In this document: piece after piece, positions 17,612 through 25,254 of the stretch
Numbering within the stretch: the first letter of the stretch is position 1
How the letters are laid out: the number at the start of each line of letters is the position of its first letter
From: an uncultured Eubacteriales bacterium
GTDB lineage: Bacteria; Bacillota; Clostridia; Christensenellales; CAG-917
Assembly (NCBI GenBank): GCA_900544575.1
Contig: UQVO01000004.1
Location: 1-64,000, forward strand
DNA length: 64,000 nucleotides
Direction: 5' to 3'
Translations under genes and position numbers: made by a program
The notes under the pieces: model-generated
What the model was told of the DNA's origin: nothing
Database searches by the model: none
Seen by the model: only the letters and a program-made list of their open reading frames with translations

Positions 17612-17878
17612 TCACTTGTTTCTCTCTCTTTTTGCCGCCGCTATTCTCTCTTCCGCCGCGGCTTTTCTTTCCTTCGCTTCCGCTATCGCAGCGTCACGTT
17701 CCGCCTGCACCGCCTCCTTCCGCCGCGCCGACGAACTGCGCGTTTTCGCCTCTTCGAAATCGGCTTTGGACTCTGCTTTCACCGCTCGGAAATTCGCTTT
17801 GTCCACCTCGTGTTGTGCCCTCGCGTCCTCCGCCATATCGTGGAACGCCTTTGCAAAAAACGACTTCTTTTCCGACAT
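17612..17878 (-). CDS. Small charged, alanine-rich helical protein
   Basis: An 88-residue protein with no recognised family. After MSEKKSFFAKAFHDMAEDARAQ it is almost entirely A, E, K and R (for example AVQAERDAAIAEAKERKAAA), predicting one long soluble helix or coiled coil. There is no signal peptide, membrane span or Cys. AAGGAG lies eight bases before the ATG. It sits between the two paralogous two-TM proteins and is followed by its own terminator. The position suggests a shared role with them at the membrane, but nothing in the sequence proves it. Confidence 0.65.
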   Translation of the reverse strand: MSEKKSFFAKAFHDMAEDARAQHEVDKANFRAVKAESKADFEEAKTRSSSARRKEAVQAERDAAIAEAKERKAAAEERIAAAKRERNK

Positions 17879-17935
17879 AGTTTTTCTCCTTTAAGATGTT
17901 TATCTGTATTTTTGAAGACATAAACTGCGCTTTCG

Positions 17936-18301
17936 TCAGTTTTCGTCCGCATTGCCGTTCAGCATAGCGCCGCTGATGCGGAGTATCTCCGCGCCGTACT
18001 TTTTCTTGCCGGATGCGAACATCTTTTTATAAATGAACCAAGTCGAAACCATCATTACGATGCCGACTATCCCGAGCACGACTCCGAGCGGGAAGATGTC
18101 GCCGATTACCCCGAGGGCAAGACACATCCCCACCCCGAAAACGAGTGCGCTTACCGTGCCGTAAACGTATGCGAAGATTTCCGCGGGACGTTTGGCCTTT
18201 CTGTCGAGTTTGCGGAGTTTGTCGATGTCGGTCTCCTCGTGCACGCCGTATTCTTTGATGACGCGCTGTGCGTATTTTGTTTCTTTATCACCGTTGAGCA
18301 T
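17936..18301 (-). CDS. Two-TM membrane protein, paralogue of 16953-17438
   Basis: A 121-residue protein. It has a charged N-terminus with IDKLRKLDRKAKRPAEIFAY, two membrane spans (about 47-70 and 75-96), and a C-terminal cytosolic KKKYGAEILRISGAML. It aligns along its length with the protein at 16953-17438 but lacks the repeat tail. The start is the ATG eight bases after AAAGGAGG; the longer in-frame reading upstream has no ribosome site. Function is unknown. The loss of any visible active-site pattern argues for a structural or regulatory membrane protein. Confidence 0.75.
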   Translation of the reverse strand: MLNGDKETKYAQRVIKEYGVHEETDIDKLRKLDRKAKRPAEIFAYVYGTVSALVFGVGMCLALGVIGDIFPLGVVLGIVGIVMMVSTWFIYKKMFASGKKKYGAEILRISGAMLNGNADEN

Positions 18302-18467
18302 ATTCTGTGCCTCCTTTGCTCTTGATGGCTGCATTCTATGCCCGACTTGTTTGCGTTCAGTGAAAGTTTTGTTTGCATTCGGTAATTGTTTTGTTAATTT
18401 TTTGTAAATGCCGCCGCGGCAATCACGATTTCCGGACAAATTGCTTTACTCGGCGCTAAAACAGGGG

Positions 18468-18499
18468 CCCCTCAAAAACGGTTTAGGCATTTTGAGGGG
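18468..18499. repeat. Perfect 10-bp inverted repeat, possible terminator
   Basis: CCCCTCAAAA (18468-18477) and TTTTGAGGGG (18490-18499) pair exactly across a 12-base loop in the gap between the two minus-strand genes at 17936 and 18593. No clear T-run follows on either strand, so termination is uncertain. Confidence 0.5.
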
Positions 18500-18592
18500 T
18501 TTAATTCATAGCCCCGCGGAGAAACCTCCGATGTTGCGGCAGAATTCATATAAACGCGCGCACTTATGCGCGCACGCCTTTTTTGCAAAAGA

Positions 18593-19300
18593 TTATTCGA
18601 CCACCACTCTCGCTATATGTTTGAGGGTGTTGTTCATTGGCGCGGAGAGGGAAACGTCACGGAGAAGTATCTCGCAGGGGTGTTCGCGGATTATGGCGGA
18701 AATGAGATTGAGCTCGGGCTTGTCGAAAAGGTCGATGACTTCCACGGGGCGGCGCACCGTCAGGTTGAGCAGCGCGTCGCGGGTGAGCGCAAGACGGTTT
18801 TTCGCCCCGTCCGTGCCCGTGATGAAAGAAGCTATATCATATATGTCTCCCCCGCTTCCCGACGAAATGAGCCTCGTGGCAAGCGCCGCAAGTTCCTCCC
18901 AGTTTTCCATCAGCGGACGCAGGCGGAAATTGAGCAATCCGTCTATCGCGTAGTCTATCGTTTCGCCTAGAACGCGGCCGATTATGTTTTTTTCGTATTC
19001 GGTGTCAAAATGCACAAGCGAGCATATCAGCGCGCAATTTGCGTGGTTCAAGTCCATATTCTGCAATGACGAGAGAAAAAAACGCAGTTTGAGGAATACG
19101 AGAAACACCGTTTGGAGCACGTCGCGCACCTGCGCTTCGACTTCTTCCTGCATCTCGCATACGGAGGCGATGTAGACGAATACTCTGTCGCGGCTCTCCT
19201 CCACGGCGTACGACAGATGTCTGATGTTTTTCAGCTTGCCGAGTATAAACTCTATCTCCCTCCGAAACCCCTTGTCAATGCTGATGACGTTAGACCACAT
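18593..19300 (-). CDS. YtxC-like sporulation protein
   Basis: A 235-residue soluble protein resembling the YtxC family of sporulation-associated proteins. Recognisable features are the mid-protein DYAIDGLLNFRLRPLMENWEE block and the C-terminal HPCEILLRDV segment, with alternating hydrophobic helices and no signal peptide. YtxC has no proven biochemical function. I chose the ATG at 19300 preceded by GAGGTG; a GTG two codons upstream would place the ribosome site inside the gene. It is a single gene with about 150 bases of non-coding DNA before the anti-sigma gene's terminator. Family assignment is by overall pattern, so moderate. Confidence 0.6.
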   Translation of the reverse strand: MWSNVISIDKGFRREIEFILGKLKNIRHLSYAVEESRDRVFVYIASVCEMQEEVEAQVRDVLQTVFLVFLKLRFFLSSLQNMDLNHANCALICSLVHFDTEYEKNIIGRVLGETIDYAIDGLLNFRLRPLMENWEELAALATRLISSGSGGDIYDIASFITGTDGAKNRLALTRDALLNLTVRRPVEVIDLFDKPELNLISAIIREHPCEILLRDVSLSAPMNNTLKHIARVVVE

Positions 19301-19403
19301 AAACACCTCGGCTATATTCTATGCAAATCTTGCGGAATTCTTACGGAATAATTGATTTGCTTTTTCTGAAGCCGTCCGCCGTTTTAAAAAGCCGCCGCAA
19401 AAG

Positions 19404-19433
19404 AAAAGGGATGCGCGCCCGCGCATCCCTTTT
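19404..19433 (-). terminator. Terminator of the sigma/anti-sigma operon
   Basis: AAAAGGGATGCGCG, CC, CGCGCATCCCTTTT is a 14-bp perfect stem. On the minus strand it continues into TTTTCTTTT, 20 bases after the anti-sigma stop codon. Confidence 0.9.
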
Positions 19434-19452
19434 GAGTCGTGTTGCCGATTAT

Positions 19453-20052
19453 TTACCTGCGTCCTTCGCGGTCGCGTTCGAGTTCCAGCACCGAGCAGCT
19501 GCCCGTCTTCGAATTGACGGATATCTCGTACTCGAACTCCCATCCGTCCTCCGACCATCCCGTGACCTCCACCTTGTAGGTGTAATAACTGCTCTTCAAA
19601 TCGCCTTCGAAATTGAAGCGGTCGTCTATTTCGCGGGTGGATTCCGCATAGAAATCGGTGACACTGCCCGTGAAACCGAAACGGTTCACCGCGTCGTTGT
19701 ATGCAAATTCGGTTGCAATCTCCGCCGCTTCCGCCTTGGAATAGACGATTGAGTCTTTGGCATACGTCGCCGCCGAGCCGAACACGCCTCCGAGCACCGC
19801 GCCGATGATGACAAGCAGCGCGACGATTGAAAGCAGCCCCGCCAGCACGCGTTTCCATATGAGCTGGTGTTTTGCCTCTTTCACTTCTTTGGCGTCCGCT
19901 TCCTTTATGGGGGCGGGCTTGACTGCGAGAGCTTCGTCGTCGAGGAGAGTCGAAAGCGCCTTCGCCTTTGCGATTTCCTCTTGCACGAAAGCCTTTTCTT
20001 CTTCCGTAGCCGTACCTTCGCGGTAGTGTTTGAATGCGTCTTCGTAATTCAT
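19453..20052 (-). CDS. Membrane anti-sigma factor (putative)
   Basis: A 199-residue single-pass protein directly downstream of the ECF sigma gene (two-base gap, GGAGGACTGA ribosome site within the sigma gene). Residues 1-55 are a charged cytosolic domain of the kind that binds sigma (MNYEDAFKHYREGTATEEE) but lack the HxxxCxxC zinc-binding motif. One membrane span follows at about 70-92 (RVLAGLLSIVALLVIIGAVL). The C-terminal extracytoplasmic part ends YEFEYEISVN-like, a PepSY/DUF-type fold. The role rests on gene order and topology: in such pairs the membrane protein sequesters sigma until an envelope signal arrives. The signal here is unknown. Confidence 0.72.
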   Translation of the reverse strand: MNYEDAFKHYREGTATEEEKAFVQEEIAKAKALSTLLDDEALAVKPAPIKEADAKEVKEAKHQLIWKRVLAGLLSIVALLVIIGAVLGGVFGSAATYAKDSIVYSKAEAAEIATEFAYNDAVNRFGFTGSVTDFYAESTREIDDRFNFEGDLKSSYYTYKVEVTGWSEDGWEFEYEISVNSKTGSCSVLELERDREGRR

Positions 20053-20054
20053 AT

Positions 20055-20531
20055 TCAGTCCTCCAGAATTTCTTTGAGTTTCATCCTTGCCCTGTACATC
20101 AGCACTTTCACGTTCTGGACGGATTGCTCCGTTATGCCGGCTATCTCAGACACGGAAAGCTCGTCGAAGTAATAGAGAAGGATAACTTCGCGGTAGTTGT
20201 CTTTCAGCAGAGCTATGGCGCGGTAGAGAGCGCGGTATTCCTCGTCCTCTATGACTTTCTCGGCAAGGTCCGCCGTATCCGCCGCCATATTGTCGTGCAC
20301 GGCGGAGAGCCTGCGGTTCTTTTTGAGATAGTCGAAGTATGCGTTGCGGCACACTTTCAGCAGCCAGAATTTGAAGCTCTCTTTCTCCTCGTCTATGCGG
20401 GTGAAAGCCTTGTAGAAAGACTCCGACACGATATCCTCGGCGAGCGCCTCGTCGTGGCACAGCGCCGCCACGTAAAGTTTCGCCTCGTTGTAGTATTTTT
20501 TGAAAAGTCTTTCTATCGCTTCGTTTTTCAT
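20055..20531 (-). CDS. ECF-family RNA polymerase sigma factor
   Basis: A 158-residue sigma-70 family protein of the extracytoplasmic-function type. Region 2 runs from about 5-75 (AEDIVSESFYKAFTRID, FKFWLLKVCRNAYFDYLKKNRR) and region 4 from about 100-155 (YREVILLYYFDELSVSEIAGI, SVQNVKVLMYRARMKLKEIL). There is no region 1.1 or 3. The ATG at 20531 follows AGGA; the longer reading upstream runs through the promoter. A TGTAAC/CGTATA promoter of the kind ECF factors recognise lies just upstream, implying self-activation. It forms an operon with the membrane anti-sigma gene. Confidence 0.92.
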   Translation of the reverse strand: MKNEAIERLFKKYYNEAKLYVAALCHDEALAEDIVSESFYKAFTRIDEEKESFKFWLLKVCRNAYFDYLKKNRRLSAVHDNMAADTADLAEKVIEDEEYRALYRAIALLKDNYREVILLYYFDELSVSEIAGITEQSVQNVKVLMYRARMKLKEILED

Positions 20532-20552
20532 TCGGTTCCTGCTTTCGATAAA

Positions 20553-20580
20553 TATACGACCCCGCGACGCGTCGGTTACA
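20553..20580 (-). promoter_or_regulatory. ECF-type autoregulatory promoter
   Basis: On the minus strand TGTAAC (20580-20575), 16 bases, CGTATA (20558-20553), 22 bases before the sigma ATG. This mirrors the AAC-motif -35 and CGTA -10 with N16 spacing of SigW-group promoters. Confidence 0.75.
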
Positions 20581-20733
20581 CGAATTTTAACATTTTTTTC
20601 GCGCCGTGCAAAGAGTCTGCCGCATTCTTTCGGCGATGCGCTCCGAACGTCCGCCGCCGCAAGCGGCATTTGACGGATACGGAACGCCCGTTAAAGCCCC
20701 GCGGGATGAAAAGGGGCGGTTTTTGGCGGTAAA

Positions 20734-20763
20734 TTGTTGATTATTCGACAAAGTAATGATAAT
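20734..20763 (+). promoter_or_regulatory. Possible promoter of the GH3 gene
   Basis: TTGTTG at 20734-20739, 18 bases, TGATAAT with hexamer GATAAT at 20758-20763. Both boxes are imperfect; the AT-rich patch is the only one in the gap. Confidence 0.5.
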
Positions 20764-20845
20764 ATACATATATGTGCGGACGCGCACACGCTTTGCGTAC
20801 CGCGCATATGCCAGAGTTGGAAACTGCTTGCAGCAGGGAGGTTCT

Positions 20846-23323
20846 ATGAAAGAGCAAGATTACATCGCCATCCTGAAAAAGATGACTTTGGAAGAAAAAG
20901 CCGCGCTGTGTTCCGGTCAGTCCTTCTGGACGACGGTGCCCATCGAAAAATACGGCATTCCTTCCGTACGTATGACCGACGGTCCTCACGGCATCCGCAG
21001 CGAGAAAGACAGCGTCGGCACCAATATAATGAGGGAGTCTTATCCCGCCACCTGTTTCCCGCCCGCGGTGACTTCCGCGAGCACCTGGGACCCCGACCTT
21101 CTCGAAGAGGTCGGAGCCGCAATCGCCGCCGAAGCGAAAGCGCTCGGCGTCACCACCGTGCTCGGACCCGGCGTCAACATCAAGCGCTCTCCCCTGTGCG
21201 GCAGGAATTTCGAATATTTTTCCGAAGACCCGTACGTCGCGGGCAGAATGGGCGCGGCGTGGGTGCACGGCGTGCAGAAAAACGGCGTCGGAGTGTCGGT
21301 CAAACATTTCTGCGCAAACAACCAGGAACATCTCCGTATGAGCATTGACACCATAGTGGACGAACGTGCTCTGCGCGAAATTTATCTCTCCGCTTTCGAA
21401 CACATCGTCAAGACGGAACAGCCCTCCACGGTGATGTGCTCCTACAACCGCCTGAACGGCACTTATCTTTCGGACAACAAGCGTATGCTCACCGACGTGC
21501 TCCGCGGGGAATGGGGCTTCGGCGGCATTGTCGTCAGCGACTGGGGCGCGGTGAACGACAGGGTAGAAGGCGTCAAGGCGGGTATGGACCTCGAAATGCC
21601 CGGCAACCGCGGCGCAAACGACAAAAACATCGTCAAGGCGGTCAAGGAAGGCACGCTTTCCGAAGAAGACCTCGACAAAGTCGCTCTGCGTATGATAAGG
21701 TTCGCGTTCGAGTGCAAGGCGCACGAGGACAAGACCGTCAAACCCGATTTCCGCGCGCACGACGCTTTGGCGGCGAAAGTGGCTGCCGGCGGCGCGGTGC
21801 TGCTCAAAAACGAAGGCGGCATACTCCCCCTCTCTTCCGCAAAGAAAATCGCGGTCATCGGTGCGCTCGCAAAGACGCCGCGCTTCCAGGGAGCGGGTTC
21901 CAGCCTCATCAATCCCACAAAGACCACGTCCTTCCTGCAAGCGCTCGACGCCGTGGGACAGAAGTACGAATACGCCGACGGCTACAAGCTCAAAGGCGAC
22001 GGTTACAACGCGCGCCTTATGCGCGAAGCGGTCGAAACGGCGAAGGGCAAAGACGCCGTCGTGCTCTTCATCGGGCTTACGCCCGAGTTCGAGTCCGAGG
22101 GCTTCGACCGCAAGCATATGAATATGCCCGACGCACACGCTATGCTCGTGCAGGAGATTGCGAAAGTCAACGAGAACGTCATCGTGGTGCTCTCCTGCGG
22201 CTCTCCCGTCGCGCTTTCGGAAGTCGAACCCGACGCCAAAGCAATCCTCAACCTCTATCTCGGCGGTCAGGCTTCCGGCAAAGCGGCATACAACCTGCTT
22301 TACGGCAAAGTCAATCCTTCCGGCAAACTTGCCGAAACCTTCCCCCTGAACAACGGCGACAACATCGTCGCGCGCTACTTCCCGATGGGACCCAGAAGCG
22401 TACAGTACCGTGAAAGCGTTTATGTCGGCTACCGCTACTACGAGGCGGCGGAAAAACCCGTGATGTATCCTTTCGGCTACGGGCTCTCCTACACTTCTTT
22501 CGAATACTCCGACATCAGGCTCTCCGCTTCCGACATCGACGAGGGCGAGCCTCTCACCGTCACGTTCAAGGTCAAGAACACGGGCGACCGCGACGGTGCG
22601 GAAGTCGCACAGCTTTACGTCGCAGACGTCCAGAGTGCGATTTTCCGTCCGAAAAAGGAACTGAAAGGCTTCAAAAAAGTGTTCCTGAAAGCGGGCGAGG
22701 AAAAGGAAGTTTCGCTCACGCTGGACAGCCGCGCGTTCTCTTACTACAACGTGCTCATCAAGAACTGGCACATCGAAAGCGGCGATTTCGACATCCTCGT
22801 CGGTGCGTCTTCCGCCGATATACGCCTGAGTGCGACGGTGAACGTCAAATCCGCAAGGCCCGACGCTCCCGTCCCCGATTACCGCACGACGGCGCCCTAC
22901 TATTACGACCTGACCGAAACCAACGAACAGAAACGCACAATTCCCGTCGAACAGTTCGCGGCGCTGTACGGCGCTTCGGTCGTTGACAACGTGCCTTACG
23001 CCAAGGGCGAGTTCGACGTCAACAGCAGCGTAAGCGACGTTTCCGTGTCGGGAGTGGGCAAGTTCCTCTACAACATCATCACTTTCGGCGTCGGCATTAT
23101 GGCGGGCAATTCCACCAATAGGGAAATGCTGGTGCGTTCCGCGATTGATATGCCGCTGCGCGCTTTTATGGGCTTTACGGGCGGCGTACTCTCTATGGAA
23201 AGCGTACAGGGGCTCGTGGATATGTGCAACGGCAAGAAGGGAGGCTTCGGCCGCTTCTGCAAAGGTTTCCGCAAGGACAAGGAGCTGGAATCCTACATCC
23301 TCGACGTCAAGAAAAAAGGCTGA
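20846..23323 (+). CDS. GH3 family beta-glycosidase, cytoplasmic
   Basis: An 825-residue glycoside hydrolase family 3 enzyme cleaving beta-linked sugars (beta-glucosidase or beta-xylosidase). The N-terminal barrel carries KADGxHG-like MTDGPHGIR, GPGVNIKRSPLCGRNFEYFSED and KHFCANNQE, and the nucleophile D232 in VVSDWGAV. The alpha/beta sandwich has the GAVLLKNEGGILPL block at about 310-325, and a fibronectin-III-like domain (YVGYRYYEAAEKPVMYPFGYGLSYT) follows. There is no signal peptide, so the substrate is imported. A further 120-residue C-terminal extension beyond the FnIII-like domain (VGKFLYNIITFGVGIM) is mostly helical. A GGGAGG site precedes the ATG. Substrate specificity is not readable. 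Confidence 0.93.
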   Translation: MKEQDYIAILKKMTLEEKAALCSGQSFWTTVPIEKYGIPSVRMTDGPHGIRSEKDSVGTNIMRESYPATCFPPAVTSASTWDPDLLEEVGAAIAAEAKALGVTTVLGPGVNIKRSPLCGRNFEYFSEDPYVAGRMGAAWVHGVQKNGVGVSVKHFCANNQEHLRMSIDTIVDERALREIYLSAFEHIVKTEQPSTVMCSYNRLNGTYLSDNKRMLTDVLRGEWGFGGIVVSDWGAVNDRVEGVKAGMDLEMPGNRGANDKNIVKAVKEGTLSEEDLDKVALRMIRFAFECKAHEDKTVKPDFRAHDALAAKVAAGGAVLLKNEGGILPLSSAKKIAVIGALAKTPRFQGAGSSLINPTKTTSFLQALDAVGQKYEYADGYKLKGDGYNARLMREAVETAKGKDAVVLFIGLTPEFESEGFDRKHMNMPDAHAMLVQEIAKVNENVIVVLSCGSPVALSEVEPDAKAILNLYLGGQASGKAAYNLLYGKVNPSGKLAETFPLNNGDNIVARYFPMGPRSVQYRESVYVGYRYYEAAEKPVMYPFGYGLSYTSFEYSDIRLSASDIDEGEPLTVTFKVKNTGDRDGAEVAQLYVADVQSAIFRPKKELKGFKKVFLKAGEEKEVSLTLDSRAFSYYNVLIKNWHIESGDFDILVGASSADIRLSATVNVKSARPDAPVPDYRTTAPYYYDLTETNEQKRTIPVEQFAALYGASVVDNVPYAKGEFDVNSSVSDVSVSGVGKFLYNIITFGVGIMAGNSTNREMLVRSAIDMPLRAFMGFTGGVLSMESVQGLVDMCNGKKGGFGRFCKGFRKDKELESYILDVKKKG

Positions 23324-23327
23324 CGGA

Positions 23328-23355
23328 ACGACCCGCTTATGCGGGTCGTTTTTTT
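23328..23355 (+). terminator. Terminator of the GH3 gene
   Basis: ACGACCCGC, TTAT, GCGGGTCGT followed by TTTTTTG, five bases after the stop codon. Confidence 0.9.
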
Positions 23356-23569
23356 GTCCCTTCTCCGTCCGCGGGACGAAAGGCGGCCGCGAGTCCGGAA
23401 TCCGCGCCCCGTTTGCACGGGCGGAATCCCCTCTCTCCCCGTAAACTCACAGATGCGGTTTTTATGTAATAATAACCGTTATCCGAAGATAATAACACTA
23501 CAAAAACGCGCGCGTGTGCGTTTATGTCCCAACACCTCGGAAACATATGAAAATCCGCTCGATTTTTTC

Positions 23570-23598
23570 TTGACTTGCGGGGTGCAAAGTAGTATATA
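23570..23598 (+). promoter_or_regulatory. Sigma-A promoter of the yitT-like gene
   Basis: TTGACT at 23570-23575, 17 bases, TATATA at 23593-23598. The roughly 215 bases before it, from the GH3 terminator, are AT-mixed and show no gene or RNA that I can support. Confidence 0.78.
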
Positions 23599-23662
23599 TT
23601 TGCGTTAGCGACAATATGTGTATGCGCACGGGCGCGCGTCACACCTCCGGGGAGGAAGCAAA

Positions 23663-24655
23663 ATGGCGAAATTCAGGAAACCGACACCCAAACAGGTTCT
23701 TCACGTATCGAGGTTCTATCTCTTTCTGACCATCCTCGCCTTTATACGCGCACTGTCGGCATATGTGTTCATAGTCCCCAACGGGTTTGCCCCGAGCGGA
23801 ATTACGGGTCTTTCCTCGCTGCTTTACAATATGGTGACCAGGCTCAGCGACAGCGCGACGGTTGTGGCGATATTCGACCCCTCAATCACCGCTTTCGTCC
23901 TCAACATCCCGCTGTTCATCGCCGCTTTCGTGGTTCTGGACAGAAAATTCGCCTTCAACACCTTCTTCACCGTCACGGTATATTCCGTCTTTATGGCGGT
24001 GTTTTCCATAGTGGAATTTCCGCAGTACACCGCAGGGGACCCCGAAAGCGGATACAACCTGCTCGCCTCTCTCGCGGGCGGCGCTCTCGCGGGCATAAGC
24101 CTCGGCTTTATGCTGCGCTACAACACCTCCCTCGGCGGCACGGACGTCATAGGCAAGCTCATTTACGCCAAAAACCCCGTCGCCGACGTGCAATGGCTCA
24201 TATTTATGTGCGACTGCATCATAGTCATTGCCGCGGGCGGACTCGGCGTCATAGACATCGTTCAGGGCAACGTGACGGACACCAACGTCATCCTCACCCT
24301 CGTGCTCTCCCCGATGATTTACTCTTTCATCTCGCAGCTGACGACGTCGCAGGTGGCGGACGTGCTTCAATCGGGCTTCCAGTCATCGTTGGTGTTCAAC
24401 ATCATTTCGGACAAGCACAACGAAATCGCCGAGCACATCACGAGCGAAATGCACCGCGGCGTCACCATTATGGACGGCATAGGCTACTATACGGGAGAGG
24501 AACACAAAGTGCTCGTATGCGTGGTGCGCCGCAAACAAATCAACACCGTCAAACGCATCGTGCAGGAATGCGACCCCGCCGCGTTCACTTTCATCACGAA
24601 AGCGCGCGAGGTCAAGGGCAACGGCTTTGCACCTCCCGCCGACGCGCAGTACTGA
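23663..24655 (+). CDS. YitT-family integral membrane protein (DUF2179)
   Basis: A 330-residue polytopic membrane protein. About five or six hydrophobic spans occupy residues 15-225, including the family's GFAPSGITGLSSLLYN and LGFMLRYNTSLGGTDVIGKLI glycine-rich segments. The C-terminal cytosolic DUF2179 domain begins near 230 (ITSEMHRGVTIMDGIGYYTGEEHKVLVCVVRRKQ). YitT proteins have no established substrate; some are linked to regulation of metabolite or ion balance. GGGGAGG lies eight bases before the selected ATG. It is monocistronic, with its own promoter and terminator. Confidence 0.9.
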   Translation: MAKFRKPTPKQVLHVSRFYLFLTILAFIRALSAYVFIVPNGFAPSGITGLSSLLYNMVTRLSDSATVVAIFDPSITAFVLNIPLFIAAFVVLDRKFAFNTFFTVTVYSVFMAVFSIVEFPQYTAGDPESGYNLLASLAGGALAGISLGFMLRYNTSLGGTDVIGKLIYAKNPVADVQWLIFMCDCIIVIAAGGLGVIDIVQGNVTDTNVILTLVLSPMIYSFISQLTTSQVADVLQSGFQSSLVFNIISDKHNEIAEHITSEMHRGVTIMDGIGYYTGEEHKVLVCVVRRKQINTVKRIVQECDPAAFTFITKAREVKGNGFAPPADAQY

Positions 24656-24686
24656 ACGGCAGCACGTTCCTTATACGCAAAAACGG

Positions 24687-24711
24687 AAACCGCCGCAATT
24701 TGCGGCGGTTT
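24687..24711 (+). terminator. Terminator of the yitT-like gene
   Basis: AAACCGCCGC, AATTT, GCGGCGGTTT stem, then TCATTTAGGTTTTATTT. The 120 bases after it contain no gene. Confidence 0.82.
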
Positions 24712-24845
24712 CATTTAGGTTTTATTTGTCGGTCGCGTCCAAACCCTTCGACGTGAAATCCCCGCAAACACGCCCCTGCCGCGGAGCGCACGCGGGTCAA
24801 AGCAATAGCTGCGCCCCGTCCGCTTCGCAAAGTACCCGAAGGTTT

Positions 24846-25136
24846 TCAGAATTCGTAATCCACGGACACGCTGCTCTCCACAACCGAATGCACGTGTTTT
24901 TTCACTACCGAAACGTGATATTCGTTCTTCTGATAATTCGCCATATCCCCGAAACTGTCGAAGGTCACTTCCAGCACCATATCGTAACTGCGCGGGCTGT
25001 GCAGCGCGTCTATGCCCGCGGAAAGACTTTTCACTTCGGGCACTCTGCCCACCATCGACTCGAACACTTCCTTTGTTTTCGCCAGCACGTCTGCGTCGGG
25101 CTGTGCGAACTTATAACATACGATGTGTTTGACCAT
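24846..25136 (-). CDS. Dabb-domain (stress-responsive A/B barrel) protein
   Basis: A 96-residue single Dabb domain (ferredoxin-like dimeric barrel). It starts VKHIVCYKF and contains VPEVKSLSAGIDALHSPRSYDMVLEVTFDSFGDM and the terminal NYQKNEYHVSVVKKHV, all typical. Members occur as stress-induced proteins or as small barrel enzymes; no catalytic role can be assigned. GGAGGAAG lies just before the ATG on the minus strand. It stands alone, convergent with the yitT-like gene and divergent from the alcohol dehydrogenase. Confidence 0.85.
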   Translation of the reverse strand: MVKHIVCYKFAQPDADVLAKTKEVFESMVGRVPEVKSLSAGIDALHSPRSYDMVLEVTFDSFGDMANYQKNEYHVSVVKKHVHSVVESSVSVDYEF

Positions 25137-25209
25137 ATCTTCCTCCGGATTTTTTATTGATTATACCCCGTCCGCTCCCCTTTTTCAACCGTAACGGAAC
25201 ATTTGCCCG

Positions 25210-25238
25210 TTGCAACGTCGCCCCCTATGGTTTATAAT
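25210..25238 (+). promoter_or_regulatory. Sigma-A promoter of the dehydrogenase/lyase pair
   Basis: TTGCAA at 25210-25215, 17 bases, TATAAT at 25233-25238, only 17 bases before the ATG, so the leader carries just the GGAGGAGG ribosome site. Confidence 0.78.
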
Positions 25239-25254
25239 TTCGGAGGAGGAAAAT

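Noticed and set aside
20741..22771. 676-codon antisense frame under the GH3 gene
   Set aside because: Shadow ORF: the plus-strand GH3 enzyme is complete and conserved, and the antisense translation is low-complexity with no motifs.
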